Source: Cichorium intybus (Eukaryota; Streptophyta; Magnoliopsida; Asterales; Asteraceae). Taken from it: a DNA stretch of 64,000 nucleotides. The DNA lies in assembly GCA_023525715.1 (NCBI GenBank), contig CM042016.1:81265382-81329381 (forward strand), in the 5' to 3' direction. The notes below the pieces were generated by a model that was not told where the DNA came from, made no database searches, and was given only the letters and a program-made list of their open reading frames with translations. Shown one piece after another: positions 11,781-22,721 of this stretch (position 1 is its first letter; the number at the start of each line of letters is the position of its first letter). A program made the position numbers and the translations under genes.

Positions 11781-12102
11781 GAACAACATATCACATTTCA
11801 CAAATATTATACACAAAAAAACTAAAATCAGCATAAATAGTGACACAAAAATATGATTTCAGGAACATTATACACAAAAATCTGATTTTCAAAATCATTT
11901 CAAACACAGAATTCTAAAATCAACATCAATATAGACATACAATTTTGATTTTCAACAATATTGTACACAAAAATCTGATTTAAGCAACATCTCATTCACA
12001 AAATTTTGAAAATCAGCACACATGGAGACACAAAACTCTGATTTTCAGCAACATATATACAAAATCTTATTTTCAGCAACATCATATACAAAATTATGAA
12101 CT
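11781..12102. repeat. Degenerate A-rich minisatellite, left part
   Basis: The words TCTGATTTTCAGCAACAT and ACACAAAA recur every ~30-50 bases with strong divergence. Similar text (TTCAGCAACATCACACACAAA) resumes at about 23706 right after the Athila element, so the array appears to have been split by that insertion. Confidence 0.6.
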
Positions 12103-13086
12103 TGACAACGCCTTGTAATATCAAGTATTTTAGTCGTTGTTGAGCTCTATTCTTGGTGAATTTATATCATATATGTTGTGGTATTCTCACTTTTTGTGTC
12201 GGTGCTTGTTTGGAAAGAAATGATGTAAATAGGGACTAAAAGCGTACAAAATGGAAGAAGTTTGAAGATAAAGACAAAACAGTTGAATTCGCACGCGCCA
12301 CGGGTATGTACAAGGGCGCGACGCGCTGACTCAACAATGAGGCGGTGGAGAAGATTCAAATGCCGAAGAAACGGGGATAAATTAGCACGAGCGCCGCGGA
12401 ATCTAAGTGTGCGTGGCGCGGTCTTTTATTTTTCAAAACTATAAATAGAGGGTTCTAGGTCAAAAAATGCAACAAAGACCTGGCATAGGAACGACTCCCA
12501 AGGCTTCTTTAACTCCGAGTTTTAGTTTTCAGTCGACCATAATTGGTATTTATGTTTTTCTCTTTTAATTTCCAAGTAGTTTAGTAGTTTTGGTAGCTTT
12601 GGCTAGTGTTATTGGGTGTGACAACCATTGGCATTAGTTTTAGTTTCTGAAAGTTTATGTTTTTATGTTTTGGAACAAGTTGGATCTGAGTTTTGAATAG
12701 TTAATTATTCGGTTAATGTTAAATGTTGTTTTTATGGTTTTTATGTTCTGGGATGCACTTGGATGTTTGAATGTTTGATTGTGTTGATTTGATCTTGATT
12801 ACTTCTGAATTATACTCTGATTTCAGTAAGTGATTAGGGTTAGCTATTGGTTTTGGTTTTAGTTTAGTCGATGCTTGAGTTGGAATTGTTGGATGTTTAT
12901 GATTTTGGGATTGTTTTTGGTAAAAGTCGGAAACTAGATCCTCTTGCTGTAGAGTGACACTACAGTTGGTAATCTGTTGCCTACCTTGACCACGTAACTC
13001 ATGAGGATCGACCCTGACTACCGCTATACTAGTGAGTGTTAGGTTTATTTTACTATTTTTGACCGCACGACGACCTAGGCGTGTCA
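12103..13086 (+). repeat. 5' LTR of the Athila element
   Basis: It runs from TGACAACGCC to GGCGTGTCA and is repeated with scattered substitutions at 22722-23705. It contains two CpG-rich inverted-arm modules (about 12291-12326 and 12386-12421), then a TATA box CTATAAATAG at 12439-12448. Confidence 0.93.
12439..12448 (+). promoter_or_regulatory. TATA box of the Athila 5' LTR
   Basis: CTATAAATAG fits the plant TATA consensus and is conserved in the 3' LTR (about 23060-23069). CpG-rich inverted modules lie just upstream in both copies. The transcript start would be expected about 30 bases downstream. Confidence 0.7.
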
Positions 13087-13091
13087 AATTT

Positions 13092-13109
13092 TGGCGCCGT
13101 TGCCGGGGA
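13092..13109 (+). other. Primer binding site, tRNA-Asp type
   Basis: TGGCGCCGTTGCCGGGGA begins five bases after the LTR end and is the exact complement of the 3' end of plant tRNA-Asp as I know it. This is the usual minus-strand primer site of Athila-like elements. Confidence 0.9.
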
Positions 13110-13231
13110 GTTGTGAGCTTGAGAGTAGGCGATCTGTAGGACTTTTAGTTTCTGATTTTTGGTTTTGATATTGAGATTTTAGTTAGTTAGTATTTTTCCT
13201 TTTGGTTTTGACGGGCGTGTTGCACTAGTAC

Positions 13232-13717
13232 ATGCGTACCCGTCGGGGTGGGCAGTTATCACCCTTGCGTTTTGACTCAGAGATCGAGCGAACCACGCGC
13301 AAGAACCTTGCACGTAGGCATTTAGGTACAATGAGTTTTAGTCATGTTAGTAGTAGTATTGAGGATGTTACCCATGAGCCTTCCGGCGAGGTGACGGGGG
13401 CAGTTCCATTTATAACCCCGCTTTCAGAATTTCAGTTTGTGAGCACGAGTGCTACTGGTGGTGCGGTTTCAGCCCCCGCATCAATACCATCATGCACTCC
13501 GCCTTCCGTTCCACCATTTCAACCACAATATACAAACCCTTTCACATCTGCTATGTCTTGGGGAGCGCCGACCCGTGATGGCACCCCAGTGACCATGCAG
13601 CACACTACCATTTCTCAACCACAATCACAACCCTCACAACTACCATTAATCTTTAAACCACAAACCACCTTTCAAACCATACCACAACAACCATATCAAC
13701 CGCAACCACCATAGCAG
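13232..13717 (+). pseudogene. Gag N-terminal region, truncated by TAG
   Basis: The frame opens with MRTRRGGQL, a typical basic Athila gag start, followed by a Ser/Thr/Pro-rich stretch and a Pro/Gln-rich end. It stops at an in-frame TAG (13712-13714) one codon before the CAGTAC array. Without that stop the frame would run into a Gln-Tyr repeat. In intact Athila elements gag and pol form one long ORF, so this is the broken head of that ORF rather than a separate gene. The N-terminal part is variable in the lineage, so identification rests on position after the primer site and on the downstream gag. Confidence 0.75.
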
Positions 13718-13957
13718 CAGTACCAGTACCAGTACCAGTACCAGTACCAGTACCAGTACCAGTACCAGTACCAGTACCAGTACCAGTACCAGTACCAGTA
13801 CCAGTACCAGTACCAGTACCAGTACCAGTACCAGTACCAGTACCAGTACCAGTACCAGTACCAGTACCAGTACCAGTACCAGTACCAGTACCAGTACCAG
13901 TACCAGTACCAGTACCAGTACCAGTACCAGTACCAGTACCAGTACCAGTACCAGTAC
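13718..13957 (+). repeat. (CAGTAC)40 hexanucleotide array in gag
   Basis: Exactly 240 bases of uninterrupted CAGTAC units are present. In the gag frame they would encode 40 Gln-Tyr dipeptides. The array has no visible substitutions although the surrounding element is heavily mutated, so it expanded recently, or it could be an assembly artefact. Confidence 0.97.
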
Positions 13958-13987
13958 CCTAAACCCTAAACCCTAAACCCTAAACCC
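13957..13987 (+). repeat. Interstitial plant telomere repeats (CCCTAAA)4
   Basis: Four perfect CCCTAAA units plus CCC follow the hexanucleotide array without a gap. This is the Arabidopsis-type plant telomere repeat. The insertion puts a TAA stop (13967) in the gag frame and shifts the downstream frame. Confidence 0.95.
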
Positions 13988-16070
13988 GAGCTATGAGGAC
14001 GAGGAAGAAGGATGGGTTCTGCAACAGCATCAACCACAGCAACAATGGAACCGAGGTCGGGGACCTCCACGAAGAGCACCACAGCAACAACCACCGCAAG
14101 GTCAGTAAGGGTACAACAATGATCATCAATATAACGGTAATTTAGTTAGACCTTTGCACTTTGCACAACCGAGAGAGCAGTCGGTTGCATCGCACTTCCA
14201 ACTGCGGGAGTACGATGATTGATCGCCCATTTACATTCCTGATGATATAGATACTCAAGTAGAAATTAAGCCCCAATTGATAGGAGTATTAACACAGTTT
14301 AGAGGATATAAGACGGATGATCCATATAATCATTTGTATGAATTCCTAGCCATCGCAAACGCCAATACTCTTAGGAACACCAATAGGGATATTTTTAGGT
14401 TAAGATTGTTTCCTTTTACCCTAAAGGATAAAGCCAAGTACTGGTTTACATCTCTTCCACCTAATAGTATCACTACTTGGGATCAACTTAAGGCTAAGTT
14501 TTTACAAGAATTCTACCTATTCAGTAAGACCACTGAAGTTAGACGCGCAATCCAAGATTTTCAGCAAAAGCCTGGAGAAGCATTTCACGAGGCTTTCGAT
14601 CGATTGAAGGAGTTGCTGTGTTCTTGTCCACATCACGAAGTTCCGAAGTTGCAGCCGGTGAAATTATTCTTTGAAGGAATGAATGAGACGCATCAAGCGA
14701 TGATTAATGCTTCATCAAGTGGGACATTCATGTGGCAAGAGCCAGAGGATGCATGGAGATTTTTGGAACAGTTAAGTTTAGGATCTAAGGTCAGCGGATC
14801 CATGAAGGATAGCACAATGTATGTAGCAAATATAGAAGCAGAAAATAAGTGGAAAAAGGAAATCCAAAATGAACTAAGTGCTGTTACCAAAAAGTTCAAT
14901 CAAATGCTCACGAGATTTCAGAAAGAGAAAGGAGCGTATGTATTGCATGGACATGTCATCTGTAATACATGTGGTGAAATAGGACATAACCACAGCGAAT
15001 GCTCAATGACACATGAGGAAATCAGTCAGGTGCATGGATATGGTCAATTCCACAATACACCACGACCATTCAGAAATAATCAGCAGAGGGAAGTAAGACA
15101 ACCACTAGTGAGGCAGCAACGTGTGCAACCAGCACCTCCAGCAGGAAATACGAACATTGGCATGCAAGAGATTTTTGGAATGTTAGTTAAGCTCAAGGAG
15201 GTGGAAGATGCCAATTCGCAAGCAATTTTGAAGTTAGGAGAATTGCTCATTAAGTTGGAGAAGGACAGAGAACAGAAAAAAGCACAACCATCAAAGGTGC
15301 AAGTAAATGAAGTTATCACACTCAGAAGTGGAAAGAAGGTGGATAACAAGGTTACAGCTCCACCAGCAGAAGAGGATAGTGATGTGGAAATAGTCTTTGA
15401 TGAAAAGGAAGAGCTGGAAAAGGAAGAGAAAAGAGAAAAAGAAGGGCAAGGACAGAAGAAAAAACCAGCAAGTACATGGGAGAAAGGAGAAACAAGTGGG
15501 ACAGCTCCTTTTCCTGCGGCTTTGGAAAAACCTGAAAGGAGACCATACGGGAAGAAAGGACCACAAGCAGAAGATATGTGGGATCTGTTCAGTCAGATCA
15601 AACTTAACATTCCGTTGGTTAAGCTTATCAAAGAAGTTCCTGCTTATGCAAAGTTTCTCAAAGACATGTGTATTCACAAAAATCACATTCCATTGCATCT
15701 TCCCAAAAGAATCAACTTGCCCGAGAATGTCAGTTATATAATCATGAATACATTGCCACCCAAACTGAAGGACCCAGGGATTCCTCTCATCTCAGTTGAT
15801 TTAGGTGATGTGCATATCAAGAAAGCTCTGTTAGATTTGGGTGCAAGCGTGAACATTCTACCAGGACAGCTCTTTGACAAGTATGAATTCGGTACTTTGA
15901 GGCCTACTGATGTAATCTTACAGCTTGCTGATAAGTCTACAAAGATTCTTAGGGGAATGTTGTCAGATGTCATCATTAAGGTGAGAGATTTCTATTACCC
16001 AGCGGATTTCTTAGTTCTGGATACCTGTCAGGCTGCCAATGGAGAACAACCGATGATTATTTTGGGATGA
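13988..16070 (+). pseudogene. Athila gag (capsid, zinc knuckle) and protease remnant
   Basis: The gag frame resumes after the telomere repeats with an acidic then Gln/Pro-rich stretch (stops TAA at ~14106 and TGA at ~14221), and is open from 14277 to 16070 (597 codons). Visible parts are the retrotransposon gag capsid domain (KAKYWFTSLP, then WDQLKAKFLQEFY), a CCHC knuckle CNTCGEIGHNHSEC at about 14963-15004, a charged coiled-coil-like linker with a Glu/Lys-rich run (~15400-15480), and an aspartic protease whose active site is DLGAS (about 15835-15849). The frame ends in a TGA directly after the protease, so the join to reverse transcriptase is lost. Downstream to ~16470 the frame has further stops. 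Confidence 0.9.
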
Positions 16071-16475
16071 CGTTTCTTGGCTACAGCTAATGCAAACATT
16101 GAATGTCGTACAGGAGAGATGGGGATTTCCTTTGGACATCGGCAAACTAAGATTAATATTTTTAATGCTAAAGGAAGTACCATGGAGGATGAAGAATGCT
16201 ACCAGGTGGACATCATAGACGAGTTAGTGTAGTAATACACACCTGAAGTGTTACAACAAGAGGTGATGGATATTCAAGAAGAAGGAGAGGTTGAGTAGGA
16301 GAAGCAAGAGGAAGTAGCAGGCACGAAGCATGAAGAGTGCGCACACATCGAGAAGTTACCAACGGAGATTCCTAGGACATTAAAACCGTCTCTACAGGAA
16401 CCACCAACCTTAGAGTTGAAACCATTACCGGCTCATTAAAAGTATGCCTTCTTAGGAGAAAAAGAAACTCTACCA

Positions 16476-17218
16476 GTGATCTTAGCAGCAAATTTGACAA
16501 TGGAAAAAGAGAAGGACTTGCTTAAGGTTTTGTCCAAACATAAGGAAGCTATTGGATGGACGATTGCAGATTTGAAAGGAATTAGTCCGACTACGTGTAT
16601 GCATCAGATCATCACAGAAGAAGGAGCCAAACCTGCTAGGGATACGCAAAGAAGATTGAATCCAAATTTGAAGGAAGTTGTGAAGAAGGAAGTTCTGAAA
16701 TGGTTGGATGCTGGGATCATATATCCAATCTCCGATAGTGAGTGGGAAGTCCGACACAAACCGTGCCAAAGAAATCTGGTATAATTGTAGTGGATACTAA
16801 GGATGGTGATAAGGTGTCCACGAGACCCGTAACTGGATGGAGAGTATGTATTGATTACCGGAAACTCAATGCCGCTACATCTAAGGACCATTTCCTATTA
16901 CCATTCATTGATCAGATTGTAGAAAAGCTGGACGGACAGAAGTATTATTGTTTCTTGGACGGCTATTCTGTGTATAATCAGATTGCCATTCACCCGGATT
17001 ATCAGGCAAAGACCACATTTACATGTCCGTATGGTACTTTTGCATTTCGCAGAATGCCATTCGGGTTGTGCAATGCCCCCGCTACGTTTCAACGATGCAT
17101 GATGGTAATATTTTCCGACATGATTGGTGACGCTTTGGAGATCTTCATGGATGACTTCTCGATTTTTGGATCAACATTTGAGGCATGCTTAAGTCAATTG
17201 GAAAAAGTGTTAGAATGA
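16476..17218 (+). pseudogene. Athila reverse transcriptase remnant
   Basis: The N-terminal RT part (MEKEKDLLKVLSKHKEAIGW, then IDEE-like acidic stretch) is in one frame to about 16784 and the core is in another from 16742, so a frameshift lies near 16750. Core motifs are RVCIDYRKLNAATSKDHF, FLDGYSVYNQIAIHP (the usual Gly after Tyr-Ser is Val), MPFGLCNAPATFQRCM and the catalytic FMDDFS. A TGA at 17216 ends the frame before the thumb region. The enzyme would copy the element's RNA into DNA in the cytoplasmic particle; this copy cannot make it. Confidence 0.92.
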
Positions 17219-18182
17219 TGTGTAGAGTCTAATCTGGTGCTTTCTTGGGAAAAAAAGTCATTTTATGGTTAAGGAAGGAATATTCTTAGGTCATGTGGTC
17301 TCTGAGAGAGGATTTGAGGTAGATCGAGCTAAGGTAAAGGTTATTTCCACATTGCCACCCCCGACATCCGTGAAAGGGGTTAGATCTTTCTTAGGCCATG
17401 CTAGTTTTTACCGTAGATTTATTAAGGACTTTAGTACTATCTCTAAACCTCTTTGTGGCCTTCTTTTGAAGGATGCACCATTTATTTTTGATGAGGAATG
17501 TGTAAAAGCATTCAACATTCTAAAAAATAAACTGGTCGAGGCTCCCATTCTAAAACCTCCTAATTGGACTCAACCTTTCGAAATCATGTGTGACACTAGT
17601 GACTACGCTGCTGTTGCAGTGTTAGGACAGAGGGTTGATAGGAAGCCGGTAGTCATATGCTATGCTAGTAAAACCTTTTCAGAGGCTCAATTGAATTATA
17701 CAACTACCGAAAAAGAGTTACTGGCCATAGTATTTGCGTTGAATAAGTTCAGATCTTATATCTGGGGATCAAAGGTGGTAGTTTATACTGACCACAACGC
17801 TGTCCGACATCTACTTGCGAAGAAGGAGTCTAAACCGAGACTGATCAGATGGATACTATTGCTTCAAGAGTTCCACGTGGAAATCAAAGATAAGAAAGGG
17901 ACGGAAAATGTAGTGGCAGATCATCTCTCACGACTGCCAGCAGAGGGGTTAGAAGCTGGAATTAAAGATTCGTTCCCAGACGAGCAGCTGTTGGAGCTCA
18001 TCGGAGCCCCATGGTACGCAAATTATGTCAACTTCCTGGCTATAGGAGCGATGACAATGCATTGGAAAAAACAGAGACAGAAGCAATTTCGTACGTATGC
18101 GAAGAGGTTTATTTGGGACGATCCTGATCTTTTTAAGGTGGGGGAGGACCAAATAATTCGTCGATGTGTGCCCGACAGTTAG
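17219..18182 (+). pseudogene. Athila RT thumb, RNase H and integrase N-terminal linker
   Basis: After a short broken stretch the frame is open from 17265. It shows the RT connection (GIFLGHVVSERG, then VRSFLGHASFYRRFIKDFS) and RNase H motifs: a first Asp in CDTSDYAAVAVLG, YTTTEKELLAIV with the catalytic Glu, YTDHNAVRHLL with the second Asp, and ENVVADHLSRL with the last Asp. It ends with the integrase-proximal linker at a TAG (18180-18182). All four RNase H catalytic positions are intact, so the lesions are the stops on either side. Confidence 0.92.
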
Positions 18183-19318
18183 ATAGGTGATGTTCTGGAA
18201 CAATGTCATGCTTCAGCATGTGGAGGACACTTCAGCGGCAAAACGACAGGATACAAAGTTTTGGAAGCAGGATTGTATTGGCCGACTATCTTCAGGGATG
18301 CTCACAAAACTGCTAAGGAGTGCCTGAATTGCCAGCAACTGGGAAACATATCGAAAAGGGACCAAATGCCCTTGAATCCGATCATGGTGGTAGATATTTT
18401 CGATGTCTGGGGAATCGATTTTATAGGGCCATTTCCCACCTCGCATGGTTATGTCTATATTCTCATCACAGTGGATTATGTGTCTAAGTGGATTGAGGCA
18501 GAAGCAACCCGCACAAATGATCATCATGTGGTGTGCAAATTTGTTAAGAAAAATATTTTCACTCGACATGGAGTCCCACGGGTCATCATAAGTGATGGGG
18601 GTCGCACTTTAAAAACTTCAAATTTGGGAGGCTGCTAAAGCATTACGGGGTGAATCATCAAATCGCAACACCTTATCACCCACAAACAAGTGGCCAGGTA
18701 GAAGTGTCCATCAGACAGATCAAAGAAATTCTTCAGAAGACGGTCAGAACAGACAGAAAAGACTGGTCGTAAGGGTTGGATGACGCATTATGGGCATACA
18801 AAACTGCTTATAAGACACCGATCGGAACTACTCCGTATCGGTTGGTTTATGGGAAAGGCTGCCATTTTCCCGTAGAGCTAGCCAACCGAGCCCTATGGGC
18901 TACCAAACAAGTGAACATGGACTACACTGAAGCTGGAAAAGAACGGAAGTTGCAGCAGTCTGAATTGGAAGAGTTGCGAGACGAAGCTTACGAGAATGCT
19001 ACTACGTACAAGTAAAAAATGAAGCGATATCATGATGCTAAATTCCGGTTGAAAACTTTTGAAGTTGGGCAGAAGGTATGGCTGTACAACTCAAGATTGA
19101 AGATGTTCCCCGGGAAATTAAGAAGTAAATGGAATGGGCCATATGAAGTGGTTAGTGTTACAGATTACGGTGCAGTAGAAATCCGGGATTTTAAAGGCAG
19201 ACTGCCATTCAAAGTCAATGGGCATAGGCTCAAACCCTATGTCATTGCAGGCACATTTCAGAAGTTGGAAGTGGAAACGGTGGAGTTCGTGACAGATACT
19301 CCTGTATATACGTTATAG
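18183..19318 (+). pseudogene. Athila integrase remnant
   Basis: The HHCC zinc site is readable (CHASACGGHFSGKTT, then CLNCQQLG), followed by the catalytic core: first Asp in GIDFIGPF, second Asp in VIISDGG and Glu in TSGQVEVS. A frameshift lies at about 18600, just after the second Asp, with stops at ~18770 and 19015 (TAA). The C-terminal part resumes at 19019 with FEVGQKVWLYNSRLKMFPGK and SKWNGPYEV, the conserved GPY/F module of gypsy integrases, and ends in TAG at 19318. It would insert the element's cDNA into chromosomes; this copy is inactive. Confidence 0.92.
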
Positions 19319-20112
19319 GTCAGGTAAGTGCATGTCCGGCTGAAAGACGTTAAACTTAGCGCTTGTCGGGGGCAACCCTATCATCATATGTATAAATTGC
19401 ATTTTCAATAGTAATTAATCACACTTGATTGGTCACGATAAGAAAAGAACAAGTGTGGGGTCAATTTGGTAATTTTGCAACACCGCGACGCAGGATCTTA
19501 GGATCCGCGTCGCGATCCCGCGTCGCGCGTGTTTAGTTTTCGCGATTATTAATGAAATCAGATTTTTATACGCGATGCGGATAGAAGCTTCCCGCACCGC
19601 GACCTTATCTTAATTTGAAATTAGAGATAATCACAAAAACAGAGTTTGAGAACAACTCCAATAACCCCATACTTGTATATAATTCAATTTGCATAAATCA
19701 TCGTGTTTTTTACTGCTGATCATTCAATCGCGCATCTGGTTCAACTTCATCTTCGTATTACCTTTCAGAAAATCAAGTAAGTTCACTAATCCTTCTCTTT
19801 TCTTTAAATGTCTTGAAACTGTTGAAAATCTTCTGTAATCTACAATGTAGTGAATATATGTTGAAATTGATGTTGCAATTAAGTTTAGAATAGTATACTC
19901 TACAAAACCTATTGTTTAGAATCGAGTTAAGTGGTCTGAGACAGATTTAATCGATGATTCTGGTTTGAACTTATACGCCGTGCGGCGGACTGTTACAGTC
20001 AGCGTCGTGAGGTATGAATGTTCTTATGGAGCGTCGCGGCCTGTTCGGCCCGCGCCGCGTCGAACGCTAAACAGTACCTTGATTGCAATTTTTTATGCAC
20101 TTTTGCAGGCAG
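19319..20112 (+). other. Untranslated spacer between pol and the third ORF
   Basis: No coding capacity is seen. It contains a polypurine-like AACAAGTGTGGGGTC at about 19448-19462 and several CpG-rich inverted-arm modules (19492-19516, 19571-19602, 20031-20060). Athila elements normally have such a spacer upstream of their extra ORF. Confidence 0.7.
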
Positions 20113-21424
20113 CATGTCTTCATCTGGCAGTTCTGAATCACTCGATTGGAACTCTCTGGCTGCGGGCATGGGACGAGTCCTTCACAATCAATGCTACAAT
20201 TAACGGGGCATTTATTGACATAAACGGGTTCTTCCGTCACGCACGGTCAACTGGGAGTTGACCAGGGAGTCAGTGATTTTGGAGCACATACAGGACTGGC
20301 TAGTCCAGGGAGGCTACGAAGAGGGTGCCTTAACTTATACATGCCGGGCTCTTGAAAATGCATTCCAAATGAGTGAGCCCGTGTACCGTGAGGTCTTTTT
20401 GCAGTTCCTTTCAAGTTACCATTTTGATAAGATTCACACCGGGATGGATACAATGGAAACGGTGTGATTTTGACGGGGGAATCACAACCGAAGCTGTAGC
20501 CTGAGGGAATTCGGGTACCGTATCGGCTTATACACAGAGGAGGAGTTGCAGGCACCGGCATTTGGGTCTTTCTATCTATGGGATAGCTGTACCACTAGCG
20601 ATTCGTTTTCACCGGCCGACTTTTGGAGTACGAGTTCTTCCGCTCGTTATCACGAAAATACTATTCGAGAGAGTTACATGCACTTGCCGGCACACCGGAT
20701 GTTGCACCGACTCATCTCGACGATGTTATGGCCTCGTGCGGACGAGGAAAGGGTGCTACCTCACGAGTTGTACTTGATGTAGGCATTGACAAGAATGCTC
20801 GAAACCTGCAATATTCCATACTTGATCGCCGACTGTTTCAAGCAATTGACGGATGCCCCCTTGAAGTATATCGCATTGGGAGGCGGGCATTTCATGACGC
20901 GTTTGGCGCATTCATACGGGTTATTGTCTGAGCACGTTATCAGTGGACTGGAGGTTATACCTCCAATTCCATTCAGCCCACCTGTGACTACTTCGCGGGA
21001 GATTATTTATGTGGAGGACGGGATGACATCCGTTGACCGCATGCCCTTCCCAGCACTTCGGTCCGAGCCTTCAACATCGAAGAAAAGGTCAAAAGTCACC
21101 GTTAGCTTACCCCGTGGTCTCTCTCCAGCTTCAATGGAATCCCGGTATCTAGCCAACGAGGTAAAGGCACTTCAGAAGGCTATGCATTCTCACAAGATGG
21201 AGCATCGGGTTCAAGCCCTAGTGATGCATGAAGTAGATAGAAGGACAAAGAATACGCAAACGCAATTACTTTGGTTGTCCGAATGCATGATCAACTTCAT
21301 TAATGGTGCTCAAAATCCAATCCCGAGACCTCAACCACCACTTGATGAGGAGGAGGAAGAGGAGCCCATGGAAGAAGATGAAGAAGAAGAGGAGGGCCTC
21401 GGGGATGATACCGTGCACGATTAG
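20113..21424 (+). pseudogene. Athila-type third ORF (env-like position), broken
   Basis: The probable start is ATG at 20114 (MSSSGSSESLDWNSLA...). The reading frame is then interrupted by stops and shifts near 20203, 20258 and 20465. The central part contains SLREFGYRIGLYTEEEL (about 20497-20547), the characteristic segment of the Athila ORF-1/ATHILA protein family. The last 212 codons (20786-21424) are open and end in a strongly acidic tail of Glu/Asp (about 21345-21424). This protein sits where retroviruses have env, but its function is unknown and I see no clear signal peptide or membrane anchor. The acidic tail and a Lys/Arg-rich region near 21080 suggest a nuclear or nucleic-acid-associated rather than surface role; that is inference. 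Confidence 0.8.
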
Positions 21425-22721
21425 GGGTGAATTAATTATTTTTTTTGCATTTTTAGGTCATTAGGTCTAGTTTTTAGGTTAGATTTGATTTTCGAGTAAT
21501 TGTTGATAAACGTTAGGAATTTTTGTTCTAAATGCAATAATAAGCCATATGGTAATAAATAAAGTGCAAAGCTTTAGGTAAGTTTGTGTTGACTGACTTT
21601 TTATGAGTGTCTGAAAGTGGTTGAATTTTTTGTAATTACCGCGCCGCGGCACCCTTATAGGGCGCGACGCGGTCATTTCCAATTTGATCGTACCTTCAAA
21701 CCTCGTAATTACTGCGACGCGCGCACCTCTATCACGCGCCGCGGTCATCCGCAACACATAAAAAAAATATAATATTGATCGTTGTATATTTTCTTTTAGA
21801 ATTTGTTTCTGGTTGCATTTAATGTTTTTTGTGAGTTATGCATGTAATACCAAATGGAGGAGTTGTTTCAAGTAAGTGTGGGGTCACCGTGCCCCCTCTA
21901 CTTGCCTTGACCACCGGCGTGTTTCACTGTTGCGCTACAACTCCTGAATTCTGTCGAGGATTTTTGTTCGTGTTTTTGTACCTGTGACAATCGAGCAATC
22001 TACCGTCTAAGGAGTAACTCTTTCTCCCTAGTTCTGAAATATTTTTTTTGTACAACGGGGGCGTTATACGGTTTTAAGTGTGGGGTGTGGACGGTCGAAA
22101 GAGTGTTTTTGAAATTTTTGCGGGAAATGAGTAATTTTCAAAAAATTTTAGCAATTTTTCAAAATTTTTAATAGATTGTAATTTTGAAACGAATAGTTTC
22201 TGAATGTTTTAGCAATGGTATTTTTCAAAAATACTGTTTAGTTGTTATCATGCTATTAGGTAGTCAAATAAGTTGAGTTTTAAGAGTTAGAAGATTGAAG
22301 TATTTTAGGATTGACATTTAGGAAGGAATTGTCAATCAGTGGCCTTTGTTGTTCGAGCCGGTAAGTCTAAAATGGGTGGGCCTTATGCACTTTGCCACCT
22401 AAGATCGTCTGGTCTGGGATGGTATTTCTGAAAGCTCGCTACACGGACAACATCGAAAGTCATGGATAATTCTTTAATGGCCTTTAGAATCTGAATAAGT
22501 ACGTACACTTCATTGTGGACAGAAAATTTGTAATCAAGGGTTTTTTAGAAAGTCATGAATTCCAAAGGATATTCAGATTATGTTTTCACAAACTATTTCA
22601 CTCTAACTCTTGAGGCAATAAGCTTTGAAATTAAACGCATTCAAAAATTGTTTGAGTCTTAGTTAGAATTTGTTAAAAACTCTCTTGCTTGGGGACAAGC
22701 AATGAACAAGTGTGGGGTGTT
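21425..22721 (+). other. 3' untranslated region and polypurine tract of the Athila element
   Basis: This non-coding stretch carries two CpG-rich inverted-arm modules (21638-21673, 21711-21745) and three AAGTGTGGGGT words (about 21869, 22075 and 22708). The last, GTGTGGGGTGTT, directly abuts the 3' LTR and is the likely plus-strand primer. The others may be decayed copies or secondary primers. Confidence 0.7.

Noticed and set aside
12719..13087. 122-codon minus-strand frame in the Athila 5' LTR
   Set aside because: It lies antisense within the LTR, is not kept open in the 3' LTR, and has no recognisable domain.
13957..13987. A true chromosome end or subtelomere
   Set aside because: Only four repeats, embedded inside gag of a retrotransposon, with the element continuing on the far side.
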